In this document: positions 1 to 5,210 of the stretch, piece by piece
How positions within the stretch are numbered: the stretch's first letter is position 1
How the letters are laid out: each line of letters begins with the position of its first letter
DNA from: Nitrospinota bacterium
GTDB lineage: Bacteria; Tectomicrobia; Entotheonellia; J063
NCBI GenBank assembly: GCA_003696125.1
Contig: RFHZ01000523.1
Span: forward strand, 1 to 5,210
Direction: 5' to 3'
DNA length: 5,210 bases
Translations under genes and position numbers: made by a program
The notes under the pieces: model-generated
Databases searched by the model: none
What the model was told of the DNA's origin: nothing
What the model saw: the letters and a program-made list of their open reading frames with translations, nothing else

Positions 1-367
1 CCCCGACATTGACCAGCAATCGCCAGCCGAGCGAGCGGGTCAGGAACCAGAGAGCGCTCGAGGCAAACCGGTCTGTGGGCAGGGCACACCAGATCCCGGC
101 CAGCTCCAGGGAGAGCCAGAGGACTGCTCCGACCAACACCACTTCCCCGGGAACCAGAACCACCCGTTTTCCCAGCAGGAGAAGGGTATACAGGAGCAGG
201 GTAACCAGGGAAGCCATGACCCACCAGCCGTAGCGGCGGGAGATAAGACCAAGGCTGGCACAGAGGAGGCCCAGTAAGGCCCCACCGAGCATGATGCGTA
301 TCGGCCAGTTCCACACCAGGTACCCTGTCAGGACCAAAACCAGTACCCAGGCACCTCCCCCGATCAT
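1..367 (-). CDS. Polytopic membrane protein of the MoxR operon, N-terminal part only (cut by window edge)
   Basis: An open frame starts at an ATG at 367-365 and runs off the left edge without a stop, giving 122 visible residues beginning MIGGGAWVLV. The start is one base after the DUF58 stop codon. An AAGGA motif (plus-strand 377-381) lies nine bases upstream, so translational coupling is likely. The visible part is strongly hydrophobic, with about four membrane segments near residues 5-20, 25-43, 47-66 and 72-95, and a possible fifth beginning near 103. Basic residues at R44, R45, K67 and R68 sit in short loops. I do not recognise the family. In many MoxR/DUF58 operons the next gene is a transglutaminase-like membrane protein (TgpA type, DUF3488 N-terminus) or another integral membrane protein. 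This could be the membrane part of such a protein, but no catalytic domain is in view. That it is a real gene is fairly sure; its function is unknown. Confidence 0.75.
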   Translation of the reverse strand, partial: MIGGGAWVLVLVLTGYLVWNWPIRIMLGGALLGLLCASLGLISRRYGWWVMASLVTLLLYTLLLLGKRVVLVPGEVVLVGAVLWLSLELAGIWCALPTDRFASSALWFLTRSLGWRLLVNVG

Positions 368-368
368 G

Positions 369-1640
369 TTATGCCATCCTTTCCCGCCTTTTCCCCCGGC
401 GACGGGCAAAGCAGATCTCCAGAGGCTGCTCTCCATCCCAGGGGATGACACGCATGCCCAGGGTACGCAGATGGTGGAGCTTGACCCGTTGTTCCAGTGC
501 CCAGAGCCGGCAGGCCACGTCGGTAACCGCATCAGCGGGGAGAAGACGCTGGAGCACCGCAACCGGGGAGAGGTAGAGGACCGTGACATCGAATCCACGT
601 GCCAGCAGGTCGTTTAAGGTCACGATAAAGCGGTCATCGAGCAGAGGGGTAAGCGCCAGGATCAGGGCTTGCGGGGGTAAGATCCGTCGGGGAACGCGGG
701 TAATGTCTTTAGAGACATAGCTCCAGTGTACACTGATGGTGACCAGGTGATCGAGGATCCGGTATAACTGTTGCTGTCCCAGCTCTGGACGGACCCAACT
801 GAAGGTGCCACCGTAGCTGATCAGACCCACCCGGTCCTTACGACGGAGAAAGGAAGCGGCCAGGGAAGCAGCAGCCCTGATGCTGTGATCCAGCGTGTTA
901 TCCTCCAGGTTTCCTGTGTTGCGGAGGCAATCGAGCAGCAGCACCACGTCAGCATTGCGCTCCTGCTGGAATTCCCGCACATAGAGTTCCTGCCATTTGC
1001 GGGAGAGTCTCCAGTGGATGCGGCGCATCGGGTCACCCGGGCTATAGGGCCGGATCGACCCGAACTCGATCCCTTCTCCCACCCGACGCGAAATGTAGTT
1101 GCCCACATGGACCTGCGTGTGCCTGGGCAGAGGAGTGCGACGCAGCGGGTGAAGCGCGGGGTAGACCCGGCAGTGGTATCTGGTCTGCTCCTCTGCTTCG
1201 TACCAGAGCATTCCGGAACGACCCAGTACCCGGAGCCGGACCCGGCCGAGGGTGAGATCCCCACGCCGCATACAGTGCAGCGCGGTGAAGAGGGTCACCT
1301 GCTCACCCGCTTCCAGGGAGAGGACCAGGTGGTGGACTCCGCGACGGAGACGCACCTGGGGTGGCAAGGGGTCCAGGATTTCAAGAAGCGGGAGCGGGGT
1401 CAGGGCCTGCAGGGTGAGTCGCCTGGTAACCGTATCCCCCTCAAAGGCCCGTACCGTGTCACAGTGATAGGTGAGGCGATAGGCAGGAGGGGTATCGAGC
1501 AGGACGTACCAGAGGAGAGAGAGGAGAAAGGGGACGGCGACCAGTACCAGCTCCACCCGTTGCAGGACCACACCCAGGGTGAGCGCGCCTCCTCCCAGCA
1601 CGCTATACCAGTAAAGTCGCGGAGAGGGCACGGGTTGCAT
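369..1640 (-). CDS. DUF58 domain-containing membrane protein (MoxR partner)
   Basis: This 423-residue protein starts at an ATG three bases after the moxR stop, with GGAG nine bases upstream. Two adjacent hydrophobic segments (about residues 11-27 and 29-47) anchor it in the membrane. A beta-rich region (about 55-160) follows, then the DUF58 signature at about 188-237: GIEFGSIRPYSPGDPMRRIHW followed by conserved S213, the LYVREF segment and a hydrophobic strand ending in D237. The rest resembles a von Willebrand A-like fold and ends in a very basic tail (FARRRGKRRERMA). DUF58 proteins are nearly always encoded beside MoxR ATPases and are thought to be their membrane-tethered adaptors in folding or assembling envelope complexes. 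One oddity is that the strand usually followed by a DxSxS metal-binding motif reads DCLRN, so the canonical MIDAS serines are absent. Length is typical for the family. The family call is firm; the substrate is unknown. Confidence 0.93.
   Translation of the reverse strand: MQPVPSPRLYWYSVLGGGALTLGVVLQRVELVLVAVPFLLSLLWYVLLDTPPAYRLTYHCDTVRAFEGDTVTRRLTLQALTPLPLLEILDPLPPQVRLRRGVHHLVLSLEAGEQVTLFTALHCMRRGDLTLGRVRLRVLGRSGMLWYEAEEQTRYHCRVYPALHPLRRTPLPRHTQVHVGNYISRRVGEGIEFGSIRPYSPGDPMRRIHWRLSRKWQELYVREFQQERNADVVLLLDCLRNTGNLEDNTLDHSIRAAASLAASFLRRKDRVGLISYGGTFSWVRPELGQQQLYRILDHLVTISVHWSYVSKDITRVPRRILPPQALILALTPLLDDRFIVTLNDLLARGFDVTVLYLSPVAVLQRLLPADAVTDVACRLWALEQRVKLHHLRTLGMRVIPWDGEQPLEICFARRRGKRRERMA
377..381 (-). 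promoter_or_regulatory. Ribosome binding site of the last membrane-protein gene
   Basis: Minus-strand AAGGA lies nine bases before the ATG at 367, inside the last codons of the DUF58 gene. It supports choosing that ATG although the start is only one base past the preceding stop codon. Confidence 0.5.
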
Positions 1641-1643
1641 CGG

Positions 1644-2597
1644 CTACTGCTCCGTTTTGGGGGTAGGAACCCGTTGCAGAATGGCCTCGATCAGCGAGGC
1701 TTCCTCGACCTGTCTGGCCCAGAGCTCTGGCTGGAGCACGATGCGGTGGGCCAGGGCCGGTACGGCCATCGCTTTCACATCATCCGGCGTGACAAAATCC
1801 CGTCCCTCCAGTACCGCATAGGCCCGGCTGAGCTTAAAGAGGGCCAGGGAACCACGGGGAGAAGCGCCGATCTGGATGCTGTTATCGGTGCGGGTCTCCC
1901 AGACCAGATCGGCGATGTACTGCTCGATCTCCGGGCTGACGTACACCGTTTCGATCGCCTGCTGCATGGCCAGCAGCGTCTCTTTCTCCAGAAGAGGGGC
2001 AAGCTGCGCCGTGTCCCGCCTCCGCTCCTGTCGTCGCTGCAGCATGTCCCGCTCCTCGGTGCGAGACGGGTACCCGATGCTGATGCGCATGAGAAAGCGA
2101 TCGAGCTGCGCTTCGGGTAGGGGATAGGTACCTTCAAACTCGATCGGGTTTTGCGTGGCCATCACGAGAAAAGGGGGATCGAGCGGGAAGCGCTCTCCTT
2201 CGATGGTGACCTGGTACTCCTGCATCGCCTCGAGCAGGGCTGCCTGTGTCTTGGGTGTGGCACGGTTGATCTCATCGGCGAGCAAGAGGTTGGTAAAGAC
2301 CGGGCCGGGACGAAACTCAAAGCTCACCGTCTTCTGGTTAAAGATGAATCCGCCGGTGACATCACCGGGGAGGAGGTCAGGGGTAAACTGGATGCGCTGG
2401 AACCGGAGTCCCATCACCTGGGCAAAGAGCCGGGCAATAAGCGTCTTGGCCACGCCGGGCACATCTTCGATCAAGATATGACCATCGGCCAGGATCCCGA
2501 CCAGGATCTGCCGGAGGGCCTCCTCTTTTCCCACGATCACCGTGCCGAGCGTCTGGAGGATCTGTTGGGCATGGATCAGCACTTCCTGGACGGTCAT
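1644..2597 (-). CDS. moxR: MoxR-family AAA+ ATPase
   Basis: This 317-residue cytoplasmic ATPase shows the full MoxR motif set. Walker A is DVPGVAKT (45-52) and Walker B is LLLADE (104-109), followed by INRATPKTQAALLEAMQE. Sensor 1 is ATQN (147-150), the arginine-finger segment is EAQLDRF (162-168), and sensor 2 is GASPRG (244-249). A helical lid fills the C-terminus. Length is normal for the family. MoxR ATPases couple ATP hydrolysis to maturation or metal insertion of partner proteins, usually with a DUF58 or VWA protein, and that gene follows directly here. The start is an ATG overlapping the stop of the preceding gene as ATGA (2594-2597). A good Shine-Dalgarno, GGAGG, lies seven bases upstream. 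In Walker A, the first glycine is replaced by D45 and the glycine before the lysine by A50. Both variants are familiar in MoxR proteins and do not imply inactivity. Confidence 0.96.
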   Translation of the reverse strand: MTVQEVLIHAQQILQTLGTVIVGKEEALRQILVGILADGHILIEDVPGVAKTLIARLFAQVMGLRFQRIQFTPDLLPGDVTGGFIFNQKTVSFEFRPGPVFTNLLLADEINRATPKTQAALLEAMQEYQVTIEGERFPLDPPFLVMATQNPIEFEGTYPLPEAQLDRFLMRISIGYPSRTEERDMLQRRQERRRDTAQLAPLLEKETLLAMQQAIETVYVSPEIEQYIADLVWETRTDNSIQIGASPRGSLALFKLSRAYAVLEGRDFVTPDDVKAMAVPALAHRIVLQPELWARQVEEASLIEAILQRVPTPKTEQ

Positions 2598-3133
2598 ACG
2601 CGTTCCTCCAGTTGCCGGCAGAGTTTCTCGATCTGTTCCAGGGACAGGCCACGACGCCAGCGGTACGGTGACGTCTCTTCTGGCAGCAGATCAGCCCAGC
2701 GTGCTGCTTCCTGTTTAAGGAGCGGGGGGAGGGTGGAACGAGACCAGAGACGAAAGGTATCGGGCGGCTTTTTGGCCAGCAGGGCAAGCAGGCGGAGCTT
2801 GAGGACCCGGTGGAAGTAGCGGGCACTCTGCAGCGAGTGCACGATCTCTTTGCGCAGGCTGACAAAAGCCGGATCGAGTTCCAGTGCTGGCCCTGGCGAG
2901 GTGTCCCTGGCAAAGAGGGAAAGGGTAGAGGGGGAGGTCCAGCGCTTTACCTGATGGATGAGCACACCCCAGAGCACGATCATCCAGCAGGCGACCGCTC
3001 CTCGCAACACCAAATGGGTATAGGCAGGTGAAACGAGCGTTACGAGCAGCAGGGTGAGGGGAAATGTTATCAGGGCCAGTCCCCCCAGGCCGAGTAGCAC
3101 CGGGAGCCACCAGCGATTCCCTGGTCGAGTCAT
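2594..3133 (-). CDS. Small two-helix membrane protein of unknown function in the MoxR operon
   Basis: This 179-residue protein matches no family I recognise. The N-terminus (MTRPGNRWW) leads into two hydrophobic segments, about residues 9-34 and 40-60, separated by a very short turn (SPAYTH), so it looks like a membrane hairpin. The remaining 115 or so residues are soluble, basic and helix-rich, with tryptophans and arginines (for example RYFHRVLKLRLLALLAKK near 105-122). The end is a charged amphipathic helix (LSLEQIEKLCRQLEERV). The gene overlaps DUF4129 upstream and moxR downstream by four bases each (ATGA) and has a perfect AGGAGG four bases before its ATG, so it should be made together with both. 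Its place between DUF4129 and moxR is where DUF4350 proteins are encoded in many actinobacterial operons, but it is too short to hold the DUF4350 soluble domain. Gene reality is firm. A role in the MoxR membrane complex is inference. Confidence 0.85.
   Translation of the reverse strand: MTRPGNRWWLPVLLGLGGLALITFPLTLLLVTLVSPAYTHLVLRGAVACWMIVLWGVLIHQVKRWTSPSTLSLFARDTSPGPALELDPAFVSLRKEIVHSLQSARYFHRVLKLRLLALLAKKPPDTFRLWSRSTLPPLLKQEAARWADLLPEETSPYRWRRGLSLEQIEKLCRQLEERV
2605..2609 (-). promoter_or_regulatory. Ribosome binding site of moxR
   Basis: Minus-strand GGAGG sits seven bases before the ATG at 2597, within the 3' end of the preceding gene. It fixes the moxR start at the ATGA overlap. Confidence 0.7.
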
Positions 3134-4119
3134 GCTTCCTCCTTCTGTGTATCTACAGCAGCTCTAATTGTGGTCAGCGCCTCGATAGCCTGCCGCTTAT
3201 CCGTTTCGTAGAGGGGATGGAGGCTGAAGCGTGCCCGTTCAAACAACCTGGTGAGCTGCCGGAAGGGATGGGCCGGGAGAGAGAAGTGGCGAAGCGCTAC
3301 CCGCATGTACTCTTCCGGCGTTTCATAGGCGCGTCGGGGGAGTCCATGTTGGCGGAGCACCTGTTCCAGGCGCCGGTAGCAGGCGATCACGGCGCGACGC
3401 GGATCCGGTTCCTGTCGCAAATCCTCGATTCCCAAGGCCATCGCCTCCATCAACTCCTGCACCATGGTCTCATCCGCCTGGCCGTAGCGCCAGCGAATCG
3501 TCTCGATCCATACCCAGAGTCCCAGCAAGGCGAGAGAACCGACCAGGAGAGCGGCCAGCCCAAACAGCACCAGGCCCAGCAGGCGAGAGGGAGTGGCGGG
3601 AGGCATCTCCTCCTGGGGTGCAGGGGGAGGAGAAGGCGGTGGTTGCGGCAAGGAGCGTTGTTCCCCTGAGGAAGCTGATGGAGAGAGGGGTTGATGGGAA
3701 GGAGGATGGGTAGAGAGGTAGTAGAAGGCGGCCAGGGGGAAGAGGAGCAAGAGCAAAACCAGGATCAGGAGGGCAGGGGACGGTTTACGCGGTTCCTGGT
3801 AGAGTCGAAACATCTCTTCCTCTTTACGTCGCCAGCGGGTTCCCTGGAACAGGATGATCAGGAGGACCACAAAGCTCCCCAGGAAGAGCAGGAAGAGGAG
3901 ACCGTACAGCGGTAGTGGGATCAGGGGAAAGAGTCGGGGAGGAGGAGTGTGCCGCAGGTGTGTTGCCGAAGGGGCGAGGTTGAGGCTCAATAGGAGGGCA
4001 CAGAAGGCCAGGGCAACAATTCCCAGGAGCAGGAAACGCTGCCTTTTTCTGATATCGGTATCCATCCCTTCCCTTTTCCTCTTTCGGGCGGGGACCTCTC
4101 CCCCTGTTCGACCCCTCAT
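3130..4119 (-). CDS. DUF4129 domain-containing membrane protein, first gene of the MoxR operon
   Basis: This is a protein of about 329 residues with four hydrophobic segments near 29-48, 68-92, 116-136 and 179-205. A long proline/serine-rich stretch (about 137-178, including QPPPSPPPAPQ) lies between the third and fourth. The C-terminal soluble part (about 238-310) has the DUF4129 pattern: AVIACYRRLEQVLRQ, the ETPEEY signature, then LTRLFERARFS. DUF4129 is common as the C-terminal domain of transglutaminase-like TgpA proteins and as a separate protein in MoxR/DUF58 loci; its biochemical role is unknown. Three starts are possible. I chose the ATG at 4119 because GAGG lies five bases upstream of it. 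A GTG at 4125 is in frame but has GAG directly against it. A later ATG at 4065 would remove 18 basic residues and still keep all membrane segments. The family call is good; the exact start is uncertain. Confidence 0.88.
   Translation of the reverse strand: MRGRTGGEVPARKRKREGMDTDIRKRQRFLLLGIVALAFCALLLSLNLAPSATHLRHTPPPRLFPLIPLPLYGLLFLLFLGSFVVLLIILFQGTRWRRKEEEMFRLYQEPRKPSPALLILVLLLLLFPLAAFYYLSTHPPSHQPLSPSASSGEQRSLPQPPPSPPPAPQEEMPPATPSRLLGLVLFGLAALLVGSLALLGLWVWIETIRWRYGQADETMVQELMEAMALGIEDLRQEPDPRRAVIACYRRLEQVLRQHGLPRRAYETPEEYMRVALRHFSLPAHPFRQLTRLFERARFSLHPLYETDKRQAIEALTTIRAAVDTQKEEA
3138..3143 (-). promoter_or_regulatory. Ribosome binding site of the two-helix membrane protein gene
   Basis: Minus-strand AGGAGG is a complete Shine-Dalgarno match four bases before the ATG at 3133. 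It lies in the last codons of the DUF4129 gene and confirms the start at the ATGA overlap. Confidence 0.75.
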
Positions 4120-4149
4120 GCGCACCTCATTCGTAAGAGAAGCACAGAT

Positions 4150-4158
4150 ATTATAGCA
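4150..4158 (-). promoter_or_regulatory. Extended -10 promoter for the DUF4129-MoxR-DUF58 operon
   Basis: The minus strand reads TGCTATAAT: a perfect TATAAT -10 hexamer (4155-4150) preceded by the TGn of an extended -10 element. Transcription would start near 4143, leaving a leader of about 25 bases before the ATG at 4119. The -35 is poor. The best nearby match is GTGAAA (plus-strand 4175-4180; four of six consensus positions, 19-base spacer), as often seen when an extended -10 is present. It lies in the 107-base gap after mutS, exactly where an operon promoter is expected. Recognition is by eye only. Confidence 0.6.
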
Positions 4159-4276
4159 AACTGGACTCCGGGAATTTCACATTCTCTTTGGCCAGGCGGT
4201 TGAGTTCTTCCTGCAATTCCCGTGTAATGAGTCTAACGGTCTGGTCCGAATATGCGGGTATACAGGTCTTCACCAT
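4151..4276 (-). other. Coding-like tail in a second frame at the 3' end of mutS (possible small ORF or frameshifted extension)
   Basis: An ATG at 4276 in a frame +1 relative to mutS opens 41 codons that end at TAA 4153-4151. The second half, LITRELQEELNRLAKENVKF, reads like a genuine amphipathic, charged helix, and its codons mostly end in G or C. It continues just where the mutS frame stops at TAG (4235-4233). No good ribosome binding site serves the ATG: the nearest AGGAG is about 18 bases away. Three explanations fit: a C-terminal extension of the MutS-like protein joined by a frameshift or lost by an indel, a small translated ORF, or chance. I cannot decide between them. The stop codon overlaps the TATAAT of the promoter. 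Confidence 0.25.
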
Positions 4277-5210
4277 AACTGGTTGGTAAGGGTTCTCCTT
4301 CGATGAATTTAAACGTTCGTGTTCCGTCAGCCCGCCTTTCCGCTCGCAGGTATATCGCGTTCTCCATTCTTTGGGCATAAAATCCATGGGCAAATTCATA
4401 GAGATGCGTAACAAAGAAGATCTTGATCTGTTTCTCCAGTAATGCACTCACGATCTGCCTGGCAATCTCCGAGCCTTCTCTTTCGTTTGTCGCCGCAAAG
4501 GACTCATTAAACAACAACAGGGAATTGGGCATTATATTGTCTACGATTTCACTCATTCTGCCGAGTTCTTCATCGAGCTTACCGCTCTTCATGGTGGTGT
4601 CTTCTTCCCGTCTGTAGTGCGTGAAAAGACCCTCACAGAGATTGGCACAGAAGGACTCAGCCGGTACAAACATGCCGCATTGCATCATGAGTTGGGCCAA
4701 CCCTATGCTGCGCAAAAAAGTCGATTTGCCACCCTGATTGGCGCCCGTGATGATGACGAGGTCCTTGTTGTCGGCGTTCACATCGTTGCCCACAACCTTT
4801 TGTCGCATGGTCAAGGCCAGGCAGACATCGTACAACCCCTGGCAGGAATGTCTGCGTTCGGTGGGGGCGACAGGCAAGGGAAAGCACACCGGTTCCTCCA
4901 GGTGGGCAAGGTGCTCATACAGGTTCAGGCACCCGATGTAAAAGGCCAATTCGGTTCGCAACAGGGTAAAAAAACTGAGGATATGATCGGTGGACTGGGC
5001 AAGGGCATTGGCAACGAGGTTGAGTCCCCTGTCTTTCAATTCCGCCAGTGCCCTGGCGCCGCTTTCATCGCGAGGATGGAGACAAAAGGTGTAGGCCAGC
5101 GGTTTGGGCGCAAAGATTCGCTTCAACCACCGCTGTGGCCTGTCTTTGGGCTTGCGGAGGATGTAGTTGGTTCCTTTATTGCCCTTCCCCAATTCAGCAC
5201 TGATCAAAAC
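4233..5210 (-). CDS. MutS-family DNA-binding ATPase, C-terminal part (5' end outside window)
   Basis: The frame is open at the right edge, and 325 codons are visible. It is a C-terminal half, since ISAELGKGNKGTNYILRKP at the edge belongs inside the protein. A TTG at 5207 is only an edge artefact of start choice. The first 110 residues or so look like the MutS helical lever region. The ATPase follows, with Walker A GANQGGKST (155-163), the segment RREEDTTMKSGKLDEELGRM (199-218) matching the MutS signalling region, a Walker B-like LLLFNESFAATNEREGSEIA (230-249), and THLYEFA (268-274) in place of the MutS THYFEL. The end, EGEPLPTSYGEDLYTRIF, is typical of MutS-related proteins. There is no Smr endonuclease domain, so it is not MutS2. 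The FNES sequence marks a MutS-like branch rather than classical mismatch-repair MutS, so a role in mismatch recognition is not assured. G+C is lower than in the operon to its left. Confidence 0.9.
   Translation of the reverse strand, partial: VLISAELGKGNKGTNYILRKPKDRPQRWLKRIFAPKPLAYTFCLHPRDESGARALAELKDRGLNLVANALAQSTDHILSFFTLLRTELAFYIGCLNLYEHLAHLEEPVCFPLPVAPTERRHSCQGLYDVCLALTMRQKVVGNDVNADNKDLVIITGANQGGKSTFLRSIGLAQLMMQCGMFVPAESFCANLCEGLFTHYRREEDTTMKSGKLDEELGRMSEIVDNIMPNSLLLFNESFAATNEREGSEIARQIVSALLEKQIKIFFVTHLYEFAHGFYAQRMENAIYLRAERRADGTRTFKFIEGEPLPTSYGEDLYTRIFGPDR

Noticed and set aside
40-285. An 81-codon minus-strand frame rich in Trp, Pro and Ser
   Set aside because: It is out of frame with the membrane-protein gene starting at 367, which has a ribosome binding site, tight operon spacing and realistic membrane segments. 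This frame is its shadow.
771-2120. A 449-codon open frame on the plus strand
   Set aside because: It lies antisense across the DUF58 and moxR genes. Its translation is rich in Gly, Arg, Gln and His with no recognisable motif, whereas the minus strand gives clear family signatures. Long antisense frames are common in G+C-rich DNA.
2442-2465. Walker A of MoxR with Asp and Ala in place of two glycines
   Set aside because: Both replacements are familiar in MoxR ATPases (VPGxAKT and EDVPG types), and the lysine and threonine are intact. It is not evidence of an inactive enzyme.
2151-2819. A 222-codon open frame on the plus strand
   Set aside because: It is antisense to moxR and the two-helix protein gene, has no family resemblance, and is explained as a shadow of G+C-rich coding sequence.
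3595-3720. Purine-rich, repeat-like plus-strand sequence (many gagg and ggag blocks)
   Set aside because: It encodes the proline/serine-rich linker of the DUF4129 protein on the minus strand. The apparent repetition follows from CCT/CCA/CCC codons and has no regular unit.
4126-4232. Possible terminator after the mutS-like gene
   Set aside because: I found no stem-loop followed by a T-run on the minus strand in this gap. Only the promoter and the alternative-frame tail can be supported.

Overview
The window is about 60% G+C in its left four fifths and clearly lower in the right fifth. Every gene I can support lies on the minus strand, so transcription runs from right to left. The MoxR ATPase and the MutS-like protein resemble those of soil Chloroflexota (Ktedonobacteria and relatives). 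That placement rests on remembered sequence style, not on a search, so treat it as tentative.

Right end (4233-5210): the C-terminal half of a MutS-family ATPase whose 5' part lies outside the window. It carries the lever region, a MutS-type Walker A, a Walker B in which the usual aspartate is asparagine, and the conserved MutS-like C-terminus. A 107-base gap follows. It holds a near-ideal extended -10 promoter (4150-4158) and an alternative-frame coding-like tail that picks up where the mutS frame stops.

Centre and left (1-4119): a tightly packed operon in the order DUF4129 membrane protein, small two-helix membrane protein, MoxR AAA+ ATPase, DUF58 protein, polytopic membrane protein (cut by the left window edge). 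Junctions are ATGA overlaps (3130-3133 and 2594-2597) or gaps of 3 and 1 bases, so the genes are probably translationally coupled. The downstream genes have recognisable Shine-Dalgarno sequences.

This is a recognisable MoxR/DUF58/DUF4129 locus. In characterised relatives, the MoxR ATPase acts with a membrane-anchored DUF58 partner as a chaperone or maturation machine for envelope or metal-containing protein complexes. Here the flanking membrane proteins probably form the membrane part of the same machine. The substrate cannot be read from the window. The least described parts are the 179-residue two-helix protein and the cut-off polytopic protein. I see no RNA genes, mobile elements, CRISPR arrays or intrinsic terminators.
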